From Martinezella rhizogenes (GTDB taxonomy: Bacteria > Pseudomonadota > Alphaproteobacteria > Rhizobiales > Rhizobiaceae): DNA of 64,000 bases. The notes below the pieces were generated by a model. It made no database searches and was not told the DNA's origin. It saw only the letters and a list, made by a program, of their open reading frames with translations. Location of the stretch: contig NZ_JUHG01000011.1 of NCBI RefSeq assembly GCF_000799715.1, forward strand, positions 620,001 through 684,000, given 5' to 3'. Shown in pieces: positions 34,797 through 43,254 of this stretch (its first letter is position 1; each line of letters starts with the position of its first letter). Made by a program: the position numbers and the translations under genes.

Positions 34797-37121
34797 TTAG
34801 AAGCCGTAGCGACGCGCCAGCTCATCGAGCGCGGCTTCGCTTTCGTCGAAATCTGGTTGAGCGGCCCAATCAATCTTTGCTGCCCCCTGCTCGTGAGGCT
34901 TCGCGTGGTCGTTCGCCACTTCCGCCACTGCCGCATCCTTGCGGGTCTTCGGCTTTTTGGGTTTACGGCCTTTTGGTGCAGTCAAGACATCCGCCCGCTC
35001 ATTGAACGGCATCGACACTGGGACCGCCTCGGCGACCGGCATCCCGCTGATCGAAGGGCTGATCTTAAGGTCGATGATCTGGCTTCCTGCGGCTAGTTGC
35101 GGCTTCTCACGCCCTTGGAGCACACGGATAGTACGCTTCGCTTCAGCGTGATTATCGTTCGCAAGCTTTGCCTCAAGCTCCTTGGTGTATTCGCGGCGAG
35201 CCTTGGCCTTTTCTTCCCGCGTGTGGAAGTTCTTGTTGAGCTTGGCCTGATACTCACGCTCGCCCTTGGAGAACGCAAAGGAGACCGGCTTTTCGGCATA
35301 GAATGGATCGCTGTTCGGAAGCTCGACGATCTCGTTCGTGAACTCATCAATGACGGAAATCGAGGAGCAATCCATGTCGTCAAAGAAGAGGTGAACACGA
35401 AACGACGCGGTCTGACCTGGTTTCTTTTTCCGCCTTTCACGATGGAACCGTGCCATGTGATCGAGCAGCATCGACACGATCCCTTGGTCGTGGAAGGTGT
35501 GGCCATTGAGAAGGATGCCTTCCGCATCGAGCGTGCGGGTGTCGTAGCGCCCCAACACAAGTTTGAATGAGCGGGCGTCGTCAACGGAAAGACGACCAAA
35601 CTCGGCAACGCCTTCCGTCCACTTTTGAGCAGGAGCCATGCCGATGCCGTCATGCTCATCGAGGTTATATTCGATGATCTTGTGATCCATGAGGTCTCGG
35701 ATCGAGTCGATGGTCAAAGCAGCGCTCTTTTGAGGATCGATGCCCCTGATCTCCAACTCATCGGGAGGATAAGGAATTCCTCCTGGCAAGGCGTGCAGTG
35801 CGCCATTCATGGTGCGAACCAATCGCTCGATCCAAGGTTTGTACTCTGGCGTTCGGATCGGCGCGTAGTCGACCTCGAAGCCTACGATGTCACCGACCAG
35901 CTGGAGGCTCACGCCAATATGAGCCAACGCGTTGTCGAGAATGACAGTTTTGTACTTCCCCCAGCCGTCAGCAGCGCCCTTCGATAAACCAAAGCGCTCA
36001 ATCAATGCTGCTTTCGGGCTGACAACGTCACGCAAGCAGGCCATTAGCGTTGCGAGACAAGGCGGATCGAATGTCATGATGAACCCAACGTTCAGCCGCG
36101 AAAACAAGTCCATCGCCCACACGATCCAGGGCCGCTTCAGGACAACCGCTATCGTGCCGTCGACTTGAACCTCTTCGCACGCCCACACGTCGCCGAGCGT
36201 CTGGTCCAGTACGATGATTTCCAGCGGGGCAATCGCGGTAATGCTTTCCCCTCGGCCGCGCAGCTCTCGGTTCGCCTGCCGCATGCCGAACTTCGACTTT
36301 ATCGTCGCATGGCATCGCGCCTCATTGATCCAGTTGGTCAGTGTTTGATGGCAGGGCGGCTCGAACATCAAGTCCGCGTATTCAACCGGCTCCGACGAAC
36401 CGCAGGATAAGGCTTCTCCTTCTTGCTCTCTACGAGCACGGATCAGTTCATCGCGCTTTGCGTAGAATCTATCATCGAAATAGCCATGGGCATGGGTGAA
36501 GAGTACAACTGGATCACCCCAGTAGTGGGCTACCGTCGCTTGGCCCAGTTCGTACACCCATGCGGGCCATTTCGACTGCTTCCTAGCGCTCCCCCTTTTG
36601 CGAAGGTAGAGAGCTATCGTTCGATTGTTTTCCCCTCCTTTTGCCAACGCCTTGCGGACAGCACTGGCAGACGGTGTCCATTCAAGCCCGGCCGCTTTCG
36701 CCTCGCCACCCCTGCCCTCGATAAATGGGTCGAGCGCTTGTGTGCTTTTCTTTGTCCCGGGTGCAGCATCAAAAGCTCGTACGTAGAAAAGAAGCGTTGC
36801 CGCACGCTCGAAGTCCGCCCTCCTGATTTTCCAGTCCTTCAACTGCCTGTTTGTCAGATGTTTTCTGGGAGGCTCGTGCAGGCTCCGGATGTCGAAGGCA
36901 GTGACGGTGCGTACTATCTCGCCCTGGCGCTTAGTGCGTACCGCGCCGCCTCTCGCTTGAAGGACGGCCAGGTCGAGCGCCTTGATATGGACTACCCGTC
37001 CATCCGACAGACCTCTCAGGGAAATCAGCTTGTCATCGTTCTCGCTTTCAACGTTGAAAGCGCCTCGGACCGTTCCGCTACAAAACTGGTATTGATCACC
37101 TACAGAGATATCAAGGGTCAT
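34797..37121 (-). CDS. tnsB: TnsB-type DDE transposase
   Basis: 774 residues from ATG 37121; the start overlaps the tnsA stop as ATGA. The retroviral-integrase-type core has D306 (IIVLDQT), D396 (VILDNA) and E432 (YKPWIERLVR), a complete DDE triad. The N-terminal 290 residues are DNA-binding HTH regions. A C-terminal Lys-rich tail (KGRKPKKPKTRKD) precedes an acidic end that probably contacts TnsC. It joins the 3' ends to the target and should bind the repeats at the element tips. Confidence 0.94.
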   Translation of the reverse strand: MTLDISVGDQYQFCSGTVRGAFNVESENDDKLISLRGLSDGRVVHIKALDLAVLQARGGAVRTKRQGEIVRTVTAFDIRSLHEPPRKHLTNRQLKDWKIRRADFERAATLLFYVRAFDAAPGTKKSTQALDPFIEGRGGEAKAAGLEWTPSASAVRKALAKGGENNRTIALYLRKRGSARKQSKWPAWVYELGQATVAHYWGDPVVLFTHAHGYFDDRFYAKRDELIRARREQEGEALSCGSSEPVEYADLMFEPPCHQTLTNWINEARCHATIKSKFGMRQANRELRGRGESITAIAPLEIIVLDQTLGDVWACEEVQVDGTIAVVLKRPWIVWAMDLFSRLNVGFIMTFDPPCLATLMACLRDVVSPKAALIERFGLSKGAADGWGKYKTVILDNALAHIGVSLQLVGDIVGFEVDYAPIRTPEYKPWIERLVRTMNGALHALPGGIPYPPDELEIRGIDPQKSAALTIDSIRDLMDHKIIEYNLDEHDGIGMAPAQKWTEGVAEFGRLSVDDARSFKLVLGRYDTRTLDAEGILLNGHTFHDQGIVSMLLDHMARFHRERRKKKPGQTASFRVHLFFDDMDCSSISVIDEFTNEIVELPNSDPFYAEKPVSFAFSKGEREYQAKLNKNFHTREEKAKARREYTKELEAKLANDNHAEAKRTIRVLQGREKPQLAAGSQIIDLKISPSISGMPVAEAVPVSMPFNERADVLTAPKGRKPKKPKTRKDAAVAEVANDHAKPHEQGAAKIDWAAQPDFDESEAALDELARRYGF

Positions 37122-38032
37122 TGCGCCGCCCCCTGTTGAACCAGGTGAACCGGCGAACCGCTTTTGGGTCCAGCAATTAGGTCGATGGATATGAACCGTC
37201 GGTAATGAAGGGCGACCACCTTCGCTCGCGCGGATGGACCATTTCCAAATGCTTGCTGCAGGGAGGCAAGCGACACCGTGTCCCTTCGAGCAAAGTGGGC
37301 AAGGCACGTCATGTAGTCACGCTCGTCGAGGGCAGAATATTTGTGCAGATCGGCACGCCTCGCGATTGCGACGAAGCGCTTATCTAGATGCACCGACTGC
37401 CTGATTGTGAAGAACGCAAATCCGCGGCGGTGATAGAGTTCCTGAGCCAGGCTAAGCTTATGCTGATATGCCGGATCGTCGTCACGAGGGTCTTTGTCAG
37501 CCTTGATCTCAAGAAGCAAGATTTGCAGTCGATGACGCGGGACATCACGATTGGCTGTAGCGCATGCAGCCTGCGAGAATGGCATGCCCCTCCGGAGGTC
37601 TTCGACGAACGAAGGATGCACGTGTAGCAGCAGATCGGGAAAGTATATCAGTGGCCGCCCCCTGTTGCCTCGGACGGAGATTTCAAGTCGGTGCGGCTGC
37701 GCAAGCAGGTAGTGAACGCGAGTTGAGAAGTCGGCCAAGGACATTGCCGTACGCTCAAGCTTCGATTCCCAGGGCATAGCTCTCGCGCCACCCTTTAGAG
37801 CATGGAAAGTTCCCGTCGGACGGGACTTGCGTCCATCAATGATCGTCCTGATTGGGCCTCCATTTTCAGCCCAAAACAGCTTAGCAACGACGTCCAACGT
37901 GTTGGGACGAACGTCCTGCGGGACGTATTCGTCCTCCTCGTCGAACGCTGACGGGTCGAATTCGGGGTCGGGAACGCGCTGGGTTCCGAACACTGCGAAT
38001 GGGTCGAAAATGTTGTCAGACCGGTGTTTCAT
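37118..38032 (-). CDS. tnsA: TnsA-type endonuclease
   Basis: 304 residues. The restriction-like catalytic core is visible: E89 (PWESKLER), D133 (YFPDLLL) and E175-x-K177 (LLLEIKADK). TnsA cuts the 5' strands so that transposition is cut-and-paste and not replicative. The C-terminal HTH-like region would contact TnsC. The gene opens the operon about 2 kb inside the right tip, the Tn7 arrangement, and is divergent from the winged-helix gene at 38229. Confidence 0.88.
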   Translation of the reverse strand: MKHRSDNIFDPFAVFGTQRVPDPEFDPSAFDEEDEYVPQDVRPNTLDVVAKLFWAENGGPIRTIIDGRKSRPTGTFHALKGGARAMPWESKLERTAMSLADFSTRVHYLLAQPHRLEISVRGNRGRPLIYFPDLLLHVHPSFVEDLRRGMPFSQAACATANRDVPRHRLQILLLEIKADKDPRDDDPAYQHKLSLAQELYHRRGFAFFTIRQSVHLDKRFVAIARRADLHKYSALDERDYMTCLAHFARRDTVSLASLQQAFGNGPSARAKVVALHYRRFISIDLIAGPKSGSPVHLVQQGAAQ

Positions 38033-38228
38033 TTCAAGCTCCTAGTAAGATTTCTGTGAATTGGCGAAAGGAAATAGGCTCCAACAGAGGCTGAACGGCC
38101 CCTAGTGGATGACTGAATCCTCTAGTTGTGTTAATGGTTACAAAATACAGCGCCGCTCGCGACAACAAACAGGAGCATTGCGGCGCATCTTGTACCTATA
38201 GCGATTCTCTAGGACACGGAAGAGCCCC

Positions 38229-38786
38229 ATGCAGCAATCATCAAATCAGCCCCAGGAAAGACCGACGCACGCCGCGATGGTGCCGATTGATCGCCAAGTG
38301 GCGACCTTGGAGAAGCGGCGCGAAGAGATACGAGCTGAGATGGCGCGGTTGGAAGCCGAGACGCGGCAGGTCGAGCTTGATCTGAGACATCTTCGCGACG
38401 CCAAGAGATCGCTCAGCCTACTCGGCGCGACCCCTGGCGACGGGCCAAACCATCTCGATGAACTCCCAGATGTTCCACAAGAGTTCGCAAAAAGGCGGAT
38501 TCAGCGGCCCGACTCGCAAGCTTGGCAAGTTCGGCAACAGGCTTACCGGATATTAAAAGATCAAGGGCATTCTCTAAGCAGAATCGAAATCTATGACAGG
38601 CTTAAAGCGCTGGGCGTCGAAATCGACCACCCCACCCCGGCGAAAAGACTGGGACGGATCTTGACGGACGCAAAGGAAGAGTTCGTGTACCGCGATAATG
38701 GCTACTGGATCGCCGGTGAGCCGATAACTGTCGCGGCAGAACGTCCGAAGCGCTTTCGCACGCGACGGAAGCGCAAGGAAATCTAA
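38229..38786 (+). CDS. coiled-coil plus winged-helix (HARE-HTH-like) protein
   Basis: 185 residues from ATG 38229. Residues 20-60 form a coiled coil (VATLEKRREEIRAEMARLEA). Residues about 97-162 look like a winged helix of the HARE-HTH type (QQAYRILKDQGHSLSRIEIYD, ending DNGYWIAGE). The C-terminus is basic (RFRTRRKRKE). It is divergent from tnsA by 196 bases and could regulate the transposition operon or bind the right end. It lies inside the element. Confidence 0.6.
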   Translation: MQQSSNQPQERPTHAAMVPIDRQVATLEKRREEIRAEMARLEAETRQVELDLRHLRDAKRSLSLLGATPGDGPNHLDELPDVPQEFAKRRIQRPDSQAWQVRQQAYRILKDQGHSLSRIEIYDRLKALGVEIDHPTPAKRLGRILTDAKEEFVYRDNGYWIAGEPITVAAERPKRFRTRRKRKEI

Positions 38787-38809
38787 GCAACAATCCCGTA
38801 GACTAACTT

Positions 38810-38833
38810 GTATCCAAATGATGTTTTGGATAC
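38810..38833. other. palindrome after the winged-helix gene
   Basis: GTATCCAAA-6 bases-TTTGGATAC, a perfect 9-bp stem 23 bases after the stop. A further GGATACG occurs at 38869-38875. It could be a terminator or an operator. Confidence 0.45.
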
Positions 38834-39796
38834 GTAATTCCTTTGGGGGAAGATGTTGACATTTTCGGATACGCAAGGAAATAACTCAATTTGGGTACTA
38901 GAAAATACGGTGCCTAGCGCGAATTGCGTTTCCTTGTTTTTCGAGTTCAATCGCAAGGTAATCGGTGCGCTAAAGGCGAAAGAATTCCTTTTGCTGCTTA
39001 GATGTCAGGGAATGATCTTCTTGTCTGTCAGAAGCTGATGAGAGCCTTTGCATCCGCGCCGACAAACGTAAGCCCAGGAAATAACTTCGATCTCGCGGCT
39101 GCCCGGATGATGGAGAACCAAGAGCGTTCGGCCGATCTTCGTGAGCTTGCGTGTATCGCCCGCGTTTAAGGGCCGCCAACGTCACGGGGAGACCGGAAGA
39201 TTCTGCCGAGACCCCGCGCCGAGGAGATTCACGCGACGCCCCTTTAGATACCACGTAGCTCGCTGTGGGCGTCGACCAGCACGGGGACTTCGGATCGGAC
39301 AGCCGACGACGAATGTCTCCTATCAGTTAGCTAACCACGACAGAGGCCCGCAGGGCCCACCAGTCGTGGCGCGGGTTCGCCATCCAAGCGCTGATACAGC
39401 TCTACGTGTTTTTGAGTTCGGAGGCGGCAGTCGCCTCGAACTATCGTCTGGTAAGCTGGCCGTTGCGATCCCCGCCTTCAATGATCGAACGTTACCCGTC
39501 ATCGCCTGGGCTCAGTTGATCATCGCGAGACCACATCCGCAGAGCGCCATAAGATCAATCGAGTAGTAGCAGACTATGCATTGGTGTCGGTTCTTGGCCT
39601 ATCCCTGTGAGCGTAGCGATGAGCCGCAAACCTGTCTGGTTGGGCGGCGATGTGCGGCTTCTGAATGCTACCGTCGAAACGTACGGTATAGCCTCCGGAT
39701 CAGCCTCGGTATTCAGTGCAGCAACACATCGCGAGCCGGTGTGGGTCTACACCGTGCCCTCACGGACAGATCAAAGCAGTCCAGAAGCGCGAATAA
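38834..39796. other. gene-poor right arm of the element
   Basis: Nearly 1 kb with only short frames lacking ribosome sites or recognisable products. It may be decayed cargo. I see no tRNA, CRISPR repeat or recognisable gene here. Confidence 0.5.
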
Positions 39797-39970
39797 GAAA
39801 ATCACTATCCTTTGGATGAAATCGCAAATTTCTTGAGTTGACGTTCAACAACTCTCACGGTGAGGTCCAGTAGTAGCTCGGCTATAACCGCCTGATCTGT
39901 CGCAGATTGTATCAGGATATCGATTCAGAAAATCCCAATCCTTTGGGTTTGAATTCCAATCCCTTGAATC
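39797..39970. repeat. right-end repeats, probable TnsB-binding sites
   Basis: A roughly 43-base unit occurs at 39797-39838 and again at 39928-39970. Both contain GAAAATC, then ATCCTTTGG and then CTTGA at the same spacing. The inner copy is 131 bases from the outer. TCGATTCA (39920-39927) and its complement (39964-39971) match the left end at 5989-5996. Repeated sites near the tip are the normal TnsB-binding pattern. Confidence 0.7.
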
Positions 39971-39973
39971 GAA

Positions 39974-39997
39974 AATCGCGTTTGGTTGGGTTCTACA
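39974..39997. repeat. right terminal inverted repeat of the Tn7-like element
   Basis: On the minus strand it reads TGTAGAACCCAACCAAACG and then CGATT inward from 39997. It matches the left tip at 21 of 24 positions. Confidence 0.92.
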
Positions 39998-40002
39998 TGC
40001 TA
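39998..40002. repeat. right copy of 5-bp target-site duplication (TGCTA)
   Basis: TGCTA follows the tip directly and matches 5920-5924. Confidence 0.93.
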
Positions 40003-40083
40003 TCGGTCCACGAACGGAAGCCCGCCAAGGCACCATCGTTCAATAATAATCATGGCAGCTATAAGATCTATTCGTTTGATTGA
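40003..40083 (+). pseudogene. 3' part of the 81-codon gene split by the transposon
   Basis: 26 codons and TGA (40081-40083) continue in frame from base 5924 once the element is removed. The segment encodes SVHERKPAKAPSFNNN and ends in KIYSFD. Alone it has no start or promoter, because the 5' half is 34 kb away. Confidence 0.7.
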
Positions 40084-40160
40084 TACGCAAACCAACTCCA
40101 TATTAGCTCGTAAAGGTCGCGACCTTTCGGGCATCTAAAAAAACCGAAAGGAACCTGGAA

Positions 40161-40367
40161 ATGACGACGATTATCTATAGAGACACCGGCGGAACGCGGG
40201 GCACATCTCCCTCGGGCGGTGGTTTTGTACCGTTCATGACGCGGATTGCCGACCGTTGGCAACAATGGCGTTCCGAGCGCGAGCTTGAGTCCCTTTCGGA
40301 CGACATGCGCAAGGATCTTGGCTGGCCCGCCATCGACGAAACCAAGAATCCCAAGGCTACGCGATGA
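40161..40367 (+). CDS. DUF1127-family small protein
   Basis: 68 residues from ATG 40161, with AAAGGA 8 bases upstream. The DUF1127 core is visible: RWQQWRSERELESLSDDMRKDLGW (about 35-58). Such small basic proteins are common in Rhizobiaceae, where several affect RNA turnover and phosphate responses. It sits 77 bases after the 3' half of the split gene. Before insertion the two were adjacent small genes on the same strand. A terminator hairpin follows. Confidence 0.85.
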   Translation: MTTIIYRDTGGTRGTSPSGGGFVPFMTRIADRWQQWRSERELESLSDDMRKDLGWPAIDETKNPKATR

Positions 40368-40390
40368 TTCTGATACAATCTAAATCCTAA

Positions 40391-40424
40391 AGGCGGCACT
40401 CAACCGAAACGAGTGTCGCCTTTC
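40391..40424 (+). terminator. terminator after the DUF1127 gene
   Basis: AGGCGGCACTC and GAGTGTCGCCT form an 11-bp stem with one G-T mismatch, followed by TTCG. The bases from 40425 to 40653 are AT-rich and probably hold the promoter of the next gene. I see no other gene there. Confidence 0.6.
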
Positions 40425-40653
40425 GAACATTTAGGGCAGCCGAACCCACGTCGATTTTATCTTGATTATCATTCGCATATATATTTGGCTATTTTCGTAT
40501 ATTGCTTACCTACCCTGCCTGCTTTCTTTATCGCGGCAATTTTAATGAGCCAGCATAAATATCTCTTTGCGGCCGCTATTATCCATGCCAGTGTCGCTAT
40601 TAGACCATCGAGCCGACGCATTTGACGCAAGGTATACGGAATGGTCCTGGAGC

Positions 40654-41688
40654 ATGGATTTTCCCGATATGAGCAAGACTCCGATTAAGACGCGTTCCCT
40701 GGTTTTCTTTCTCGTACCCCATTTTACCATGCTGCCGTTTTCCGCTGCGGTTGAGACGCTGCGGATCGCCAACCGTATGCTGGGCTATCCCGCCTACTCC
40801 TGGCGCCTTGCCTCGACCGACGGCCAGAAGGTCTATTCCTCCAGCGGCATCGGCCTCGAGGTCAATTCGGCGCTTGCCGACGAGCGCCGCTATCTTGGCG
40901 GCGAGAACCGGCCGAGCATGGTGCTCGTCTGTTCCGGCATCTATGTCGAGGAGTTCAACAACAAGTCGGTCAATGCCTGGCTGCGCGAGAGCTACAATCG
41001 CGGCGTTGCCGTCGGCAGCCTCTGTACGGGCGCACATGTGCTGGCCCAGGCAGGTCTGCTCAACGGCAAGCGCTGCGCCATCCACTGGGAAAACCTCCCC
41101 GGCTTCTCCGAGACCTTCCCGCAGGCCGAAGTCTATGCCGATCTCTACGAGGTCGACAGCAATCTCTACACCTGCGCCGGCGGCACGGCTTCGCTCGACA
41201 TGATGCTGAACCTGATCGGCCAGGACTTTGGCGAGAATCTTGTCAACCGTATCTGCGAGCAGCAGCTGACCGATCGCGTCCGCAGCCCGCACGACCGCCA
41301 GCGCCTGCCGCTGCGCGCGCGCCTCGGCGTCCAGAATGCCAAGGTGCTGTCGATCATCGAACTGATGGAAAGCAATCTCGCCGAGCCGCTGTCGCTCCTG
41401 GAGATCGCCGACGATGCCGGGCTCTCACGCCGCCAGATCGAGCGCCTGTTCCGCCAGGAAATGGGACGCTCGCCGGCTCGCTATTACCTCGAAATCCGCC
41501 TCGATCGCGCCCGCCACCTGCTGGTGCAGTCTTCCATGCCGGTGGTGGAAGTGGCGGTTGCCTGCGGCTTCGTCTCCGCCTCGCACTTCTCCAAGTGTTA
41601 TCGCGAACTCTACAATCGCTCGCCGCAGCAGGAGCGCGCCGAGCGCAAGCTCACCATGTCGAGCAACCGCACCGGCGTTGTCATCTGA
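40654..41688 (+). CDS. GlxA-type AraC-family transcriptional regulator
   Basis: 344 residues from ATG 40654; ATG 40669 is equally possible and no start has a strong ribosome site. The N-terminal domain is of the DJ-1/PfpI amidase-like type (VGSLCTGAHVLAQAGLL) without enzyme activity being implied. The C-terminal AraC HTH has two helices (SLLEIADDAGLSRRQIERLF and MPVVEVAVACGFVSASHFSK). Relatives regulate glycine-betaine, choline or arginine use. The GC content is as in the flanks. Confidence 0.88.
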   Translation: MDFPDMSKTPIKTRSLVFFLVPHFTMLPFSAAVETLRIANRMLGYPAYSWRLASTDGQKVYSSSGIGLEVNSALADERRYLGGENRPSMVLVCSGIYVEEFNNKSVNAWLRESYNRGVAVGSLCTGAHVLAQAGLLNGKRCAIHWENLPGFSETFPQAEVYADLYEVDSNLYTCAGGTASLDMMLNLIGQDFGENLVNRICEQQLTDRVRSPHDRQRLPLRARLGVQNAKVLSIIELMESNLAEPLSLLEIADDAGLSRRQIERLFRQEMGRSPARYYLEIRLDRARHLLVQSSMPVVEVAVACGFVSASHFSKCYRELYNRSPQQERAERKLTMSSNRTGVVI

Positions 41689-41716
41689 AGCTGCAATTCA
41701 TATCCGATCAATAATC

Positions 41717-41739
41717 GAAGCGGCCTATTCGGCCGCTTC
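41717..41739. terminator. bidirectional terminator
   Basis: GAAGCGGCC-TATTC-GGCCGCTTC is a perfect 9-bp stem followed by TTTCG on the plus strand. It lies between the regulator and the convergent diguanylate cyclase and contains the cyclase stop codon. Confidence 0.65.
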
Positions 41740-43056
41740 TTTCGTCATTCTGAAGTCGGAATAGACCTGGTTGCGGCCATTATGCTTGGCCATATAGAGA
41801 AACTGATCGGCGGCATTGAGATAGTTATCGAATGCCTCGTAGCCGGCGATTTCGGCCACGCCGATCGATACAGTCACCGACAATTCCTCATCATCCGCGC
41901 TGACCTTCAGGTTCGAGAGATTGACGCGCACGTCGTCGCAAATGGCGGTGGCGGCGCGTGAATCCATCTCCGTGAATAGAATGGCGAACTCCTCGCCGCC
42001 GAGCCGGGACAACAGGTTCTCACTGCCTTCAAACAAGGACTGCAACCGCCCGGCGACCGCCTTCAGCACCTGATCGCCGATCTCGTGACCGTAGGTGTCG
42101 TTTAATTTCTTGAAATGGTCGATATCGAGGATTGCCACTGAGCTCGGGCGCTGACGGCGCAGGCACTCATTCACAATCGTCGGACCCTGGTCGAAAAAAT
42201 ATCGCCTGTTGTAGAGCCCGGTCAGATAGTCGCTCGCCGCCAGAGCGCGCAGCTGTTTGATCTGCATCAAGGTTTCGGCATTGAGTGCAATGCGGCACTG
42301 CAGCTCTTCTTCCACGAACGGACGATAGATGAAATCGCTGGCGCCCGCCTTCAGGAACGTCGCCGAAAGCAGACGGTCGTTCGAAGAGGATACGCCGATG
42401 ACGCGCATCCGATCCGAACCGAAGCGATGGCGAATGCGCCGCGTCAATTCCTGGCCGTTCATGTCGGGCATATGATAGTCGGTCAGCACCATCTCGATGT
42501 CGCTATAGTCCTCAAGCGCCGTCAGGGCTTCGACACCGGACCCGGCTTCGACGACCTTGAACTGCTGCGCTTCCAGAATTTCGACCAGCACGCGCCGTGC
42601 CGACGGTATGTCATCCACCACCAGCACTCGCGTGCTGCGATTGGAGATGGCTCGCTTGACGGAGGAAACGAGATTGTCGAGGGCGAATTCATTGTCCTTC
42701 AGGACATAGTCGACAATACGGCGCTCCATGATGCGGTTTCGCATCGCCACATCGAAGGAGGCAGTGAAGACGATGGAAGGGATATGGTGGGCAATGGCAA
42801 CATCCAGAGCCTCGCCATGCGGAGAATCCGGCAGGTTAAGGTCGACGACGGCCATAGTGAAACCATGCCCATCAAGCGCGAGCACCTCGTTCAGTTGCTT
42901 CAGTGAGGCGCAGTGGGTGACGTCAAGTCCAAGTTCTGCTTGGAAGCGATGGCGAAGAACAGCGGAGAACATGCGCGAATCTTCCACCAGAAGTATCTTC
43001 TGGCCGCCACGGCGATGACCATGGCCATCACTGAGGAAATTCACGCCGAGCACCAT
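41725..43056 (-). CDS. double-receiver diguanylate cyclase (PleD-like)
   Basis: 443 residues from ATG 43056; TCGGAGGG stands upstream, which favours it over longer starts. The order is receiver 1 (D72, VVDLNLP), receiver 2 (D193, LTDYHMPD) and a GGDEF domain with GGEEF (353-357) preceded by LDIDHFKKLNDTYGH. It should make cyclic di-GMP upon phosphorylation. No RxxD inhibitory site precedes GGEEF. A shorter paralogue with the same two receivers follows at 43255-44085 on the same strand. Confidence 0.9.
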   Translation of the reverse strand: MVLGVNFLSDGHGHRRGGQKILLVEDSRMFSAVLRHRFQAELGLDVTHCASLKQLNEVLALDGHGFTMAVVDLNLPDSPHGEALDVAIAHHIPSIVFTASFDVAMRNRIMERRIVDYVLKDNEFALDNLVSSVKRAISNRSTRVLVVDDIPSARRVLVEILEAQQFKVVEAGSGVEALTALEDYSDIEMVLTDYHMPDMNGQELTRRIRHRFGSDRMRVIGVSSSNDRLLSATFLKAGASDFIYRPFVEEELQCRIALNAETLMQIKQLRALAASDYLTGLYNRRYFFDQGPTIVNECLRRQRPSSVAILDIDHFKKLNDTYGHEIGDQVLKAVAGRLQSLFEGSENLLSRLGGEEFAILFTEMDSRAATAICDDVRVNLSNLKVSADDEELSVTVSIGVAEIAGYEAFDNYLNAADQFLYMAKHNGRNQVYSDFRMTKEAAE

Positions 43057-43254
43057 TTCCTTCACGCCCTCCGAACCGCCCGGCATCGCCTGTTCGTCGC
43101 TGCTATTGCGGACGAAACGACAATGCCATCGTTCCCATCGTGAACAGGATTCATAAAGAAAGCGGAACCACGGATTGTACAAATCTTATGAAAAACATGA
43201 ATTATCTTCACGTTTCTCTCAGCTGAACGTCCGTGACCTACCCCTTCCAGCATA

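Larger units (their letters stand above)
5925..39997. mobile_element. Tn7-like transposon, 34,073 bp, with two TniQ proteins and defence cargo
   Basis: Both tips are visible and begin TGTAGAA when read inward. The first 24 bases match at 21 positions. TGCTA flanks both sides, and excision restores a reading frame. At the right end tnsA, tnsB, tnsC and tniQ form a minus-strand operon with overlapping starts, as in Tn7. A second tniQ lies 69 bases from the left tip. Between 8.4 and 31.6 kb are cargo genes, mostly of defence type. No TnsE-like gene, no cas genes and no CRISPR array were found. The element is probably recent: the duplication is perfect and all transposition genes are open. Confidence 0.95.

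Noticed and set aside
39607..39819. 70-codon frame in the right arm
   Set aside because: No ribosome site, no recognisable product, and it runs into the right-end repeat.
5925..39997. CRISPR-associated transposon
   Set aside because: Two TniQ proteins are present, but no CRISPR repeats and no cas genes were seen between the tips.
40413..40625. Hydrophobic 70-codon frame from GTG
   Set aside because: It begins inside a terminator stem and has no ribosome site.
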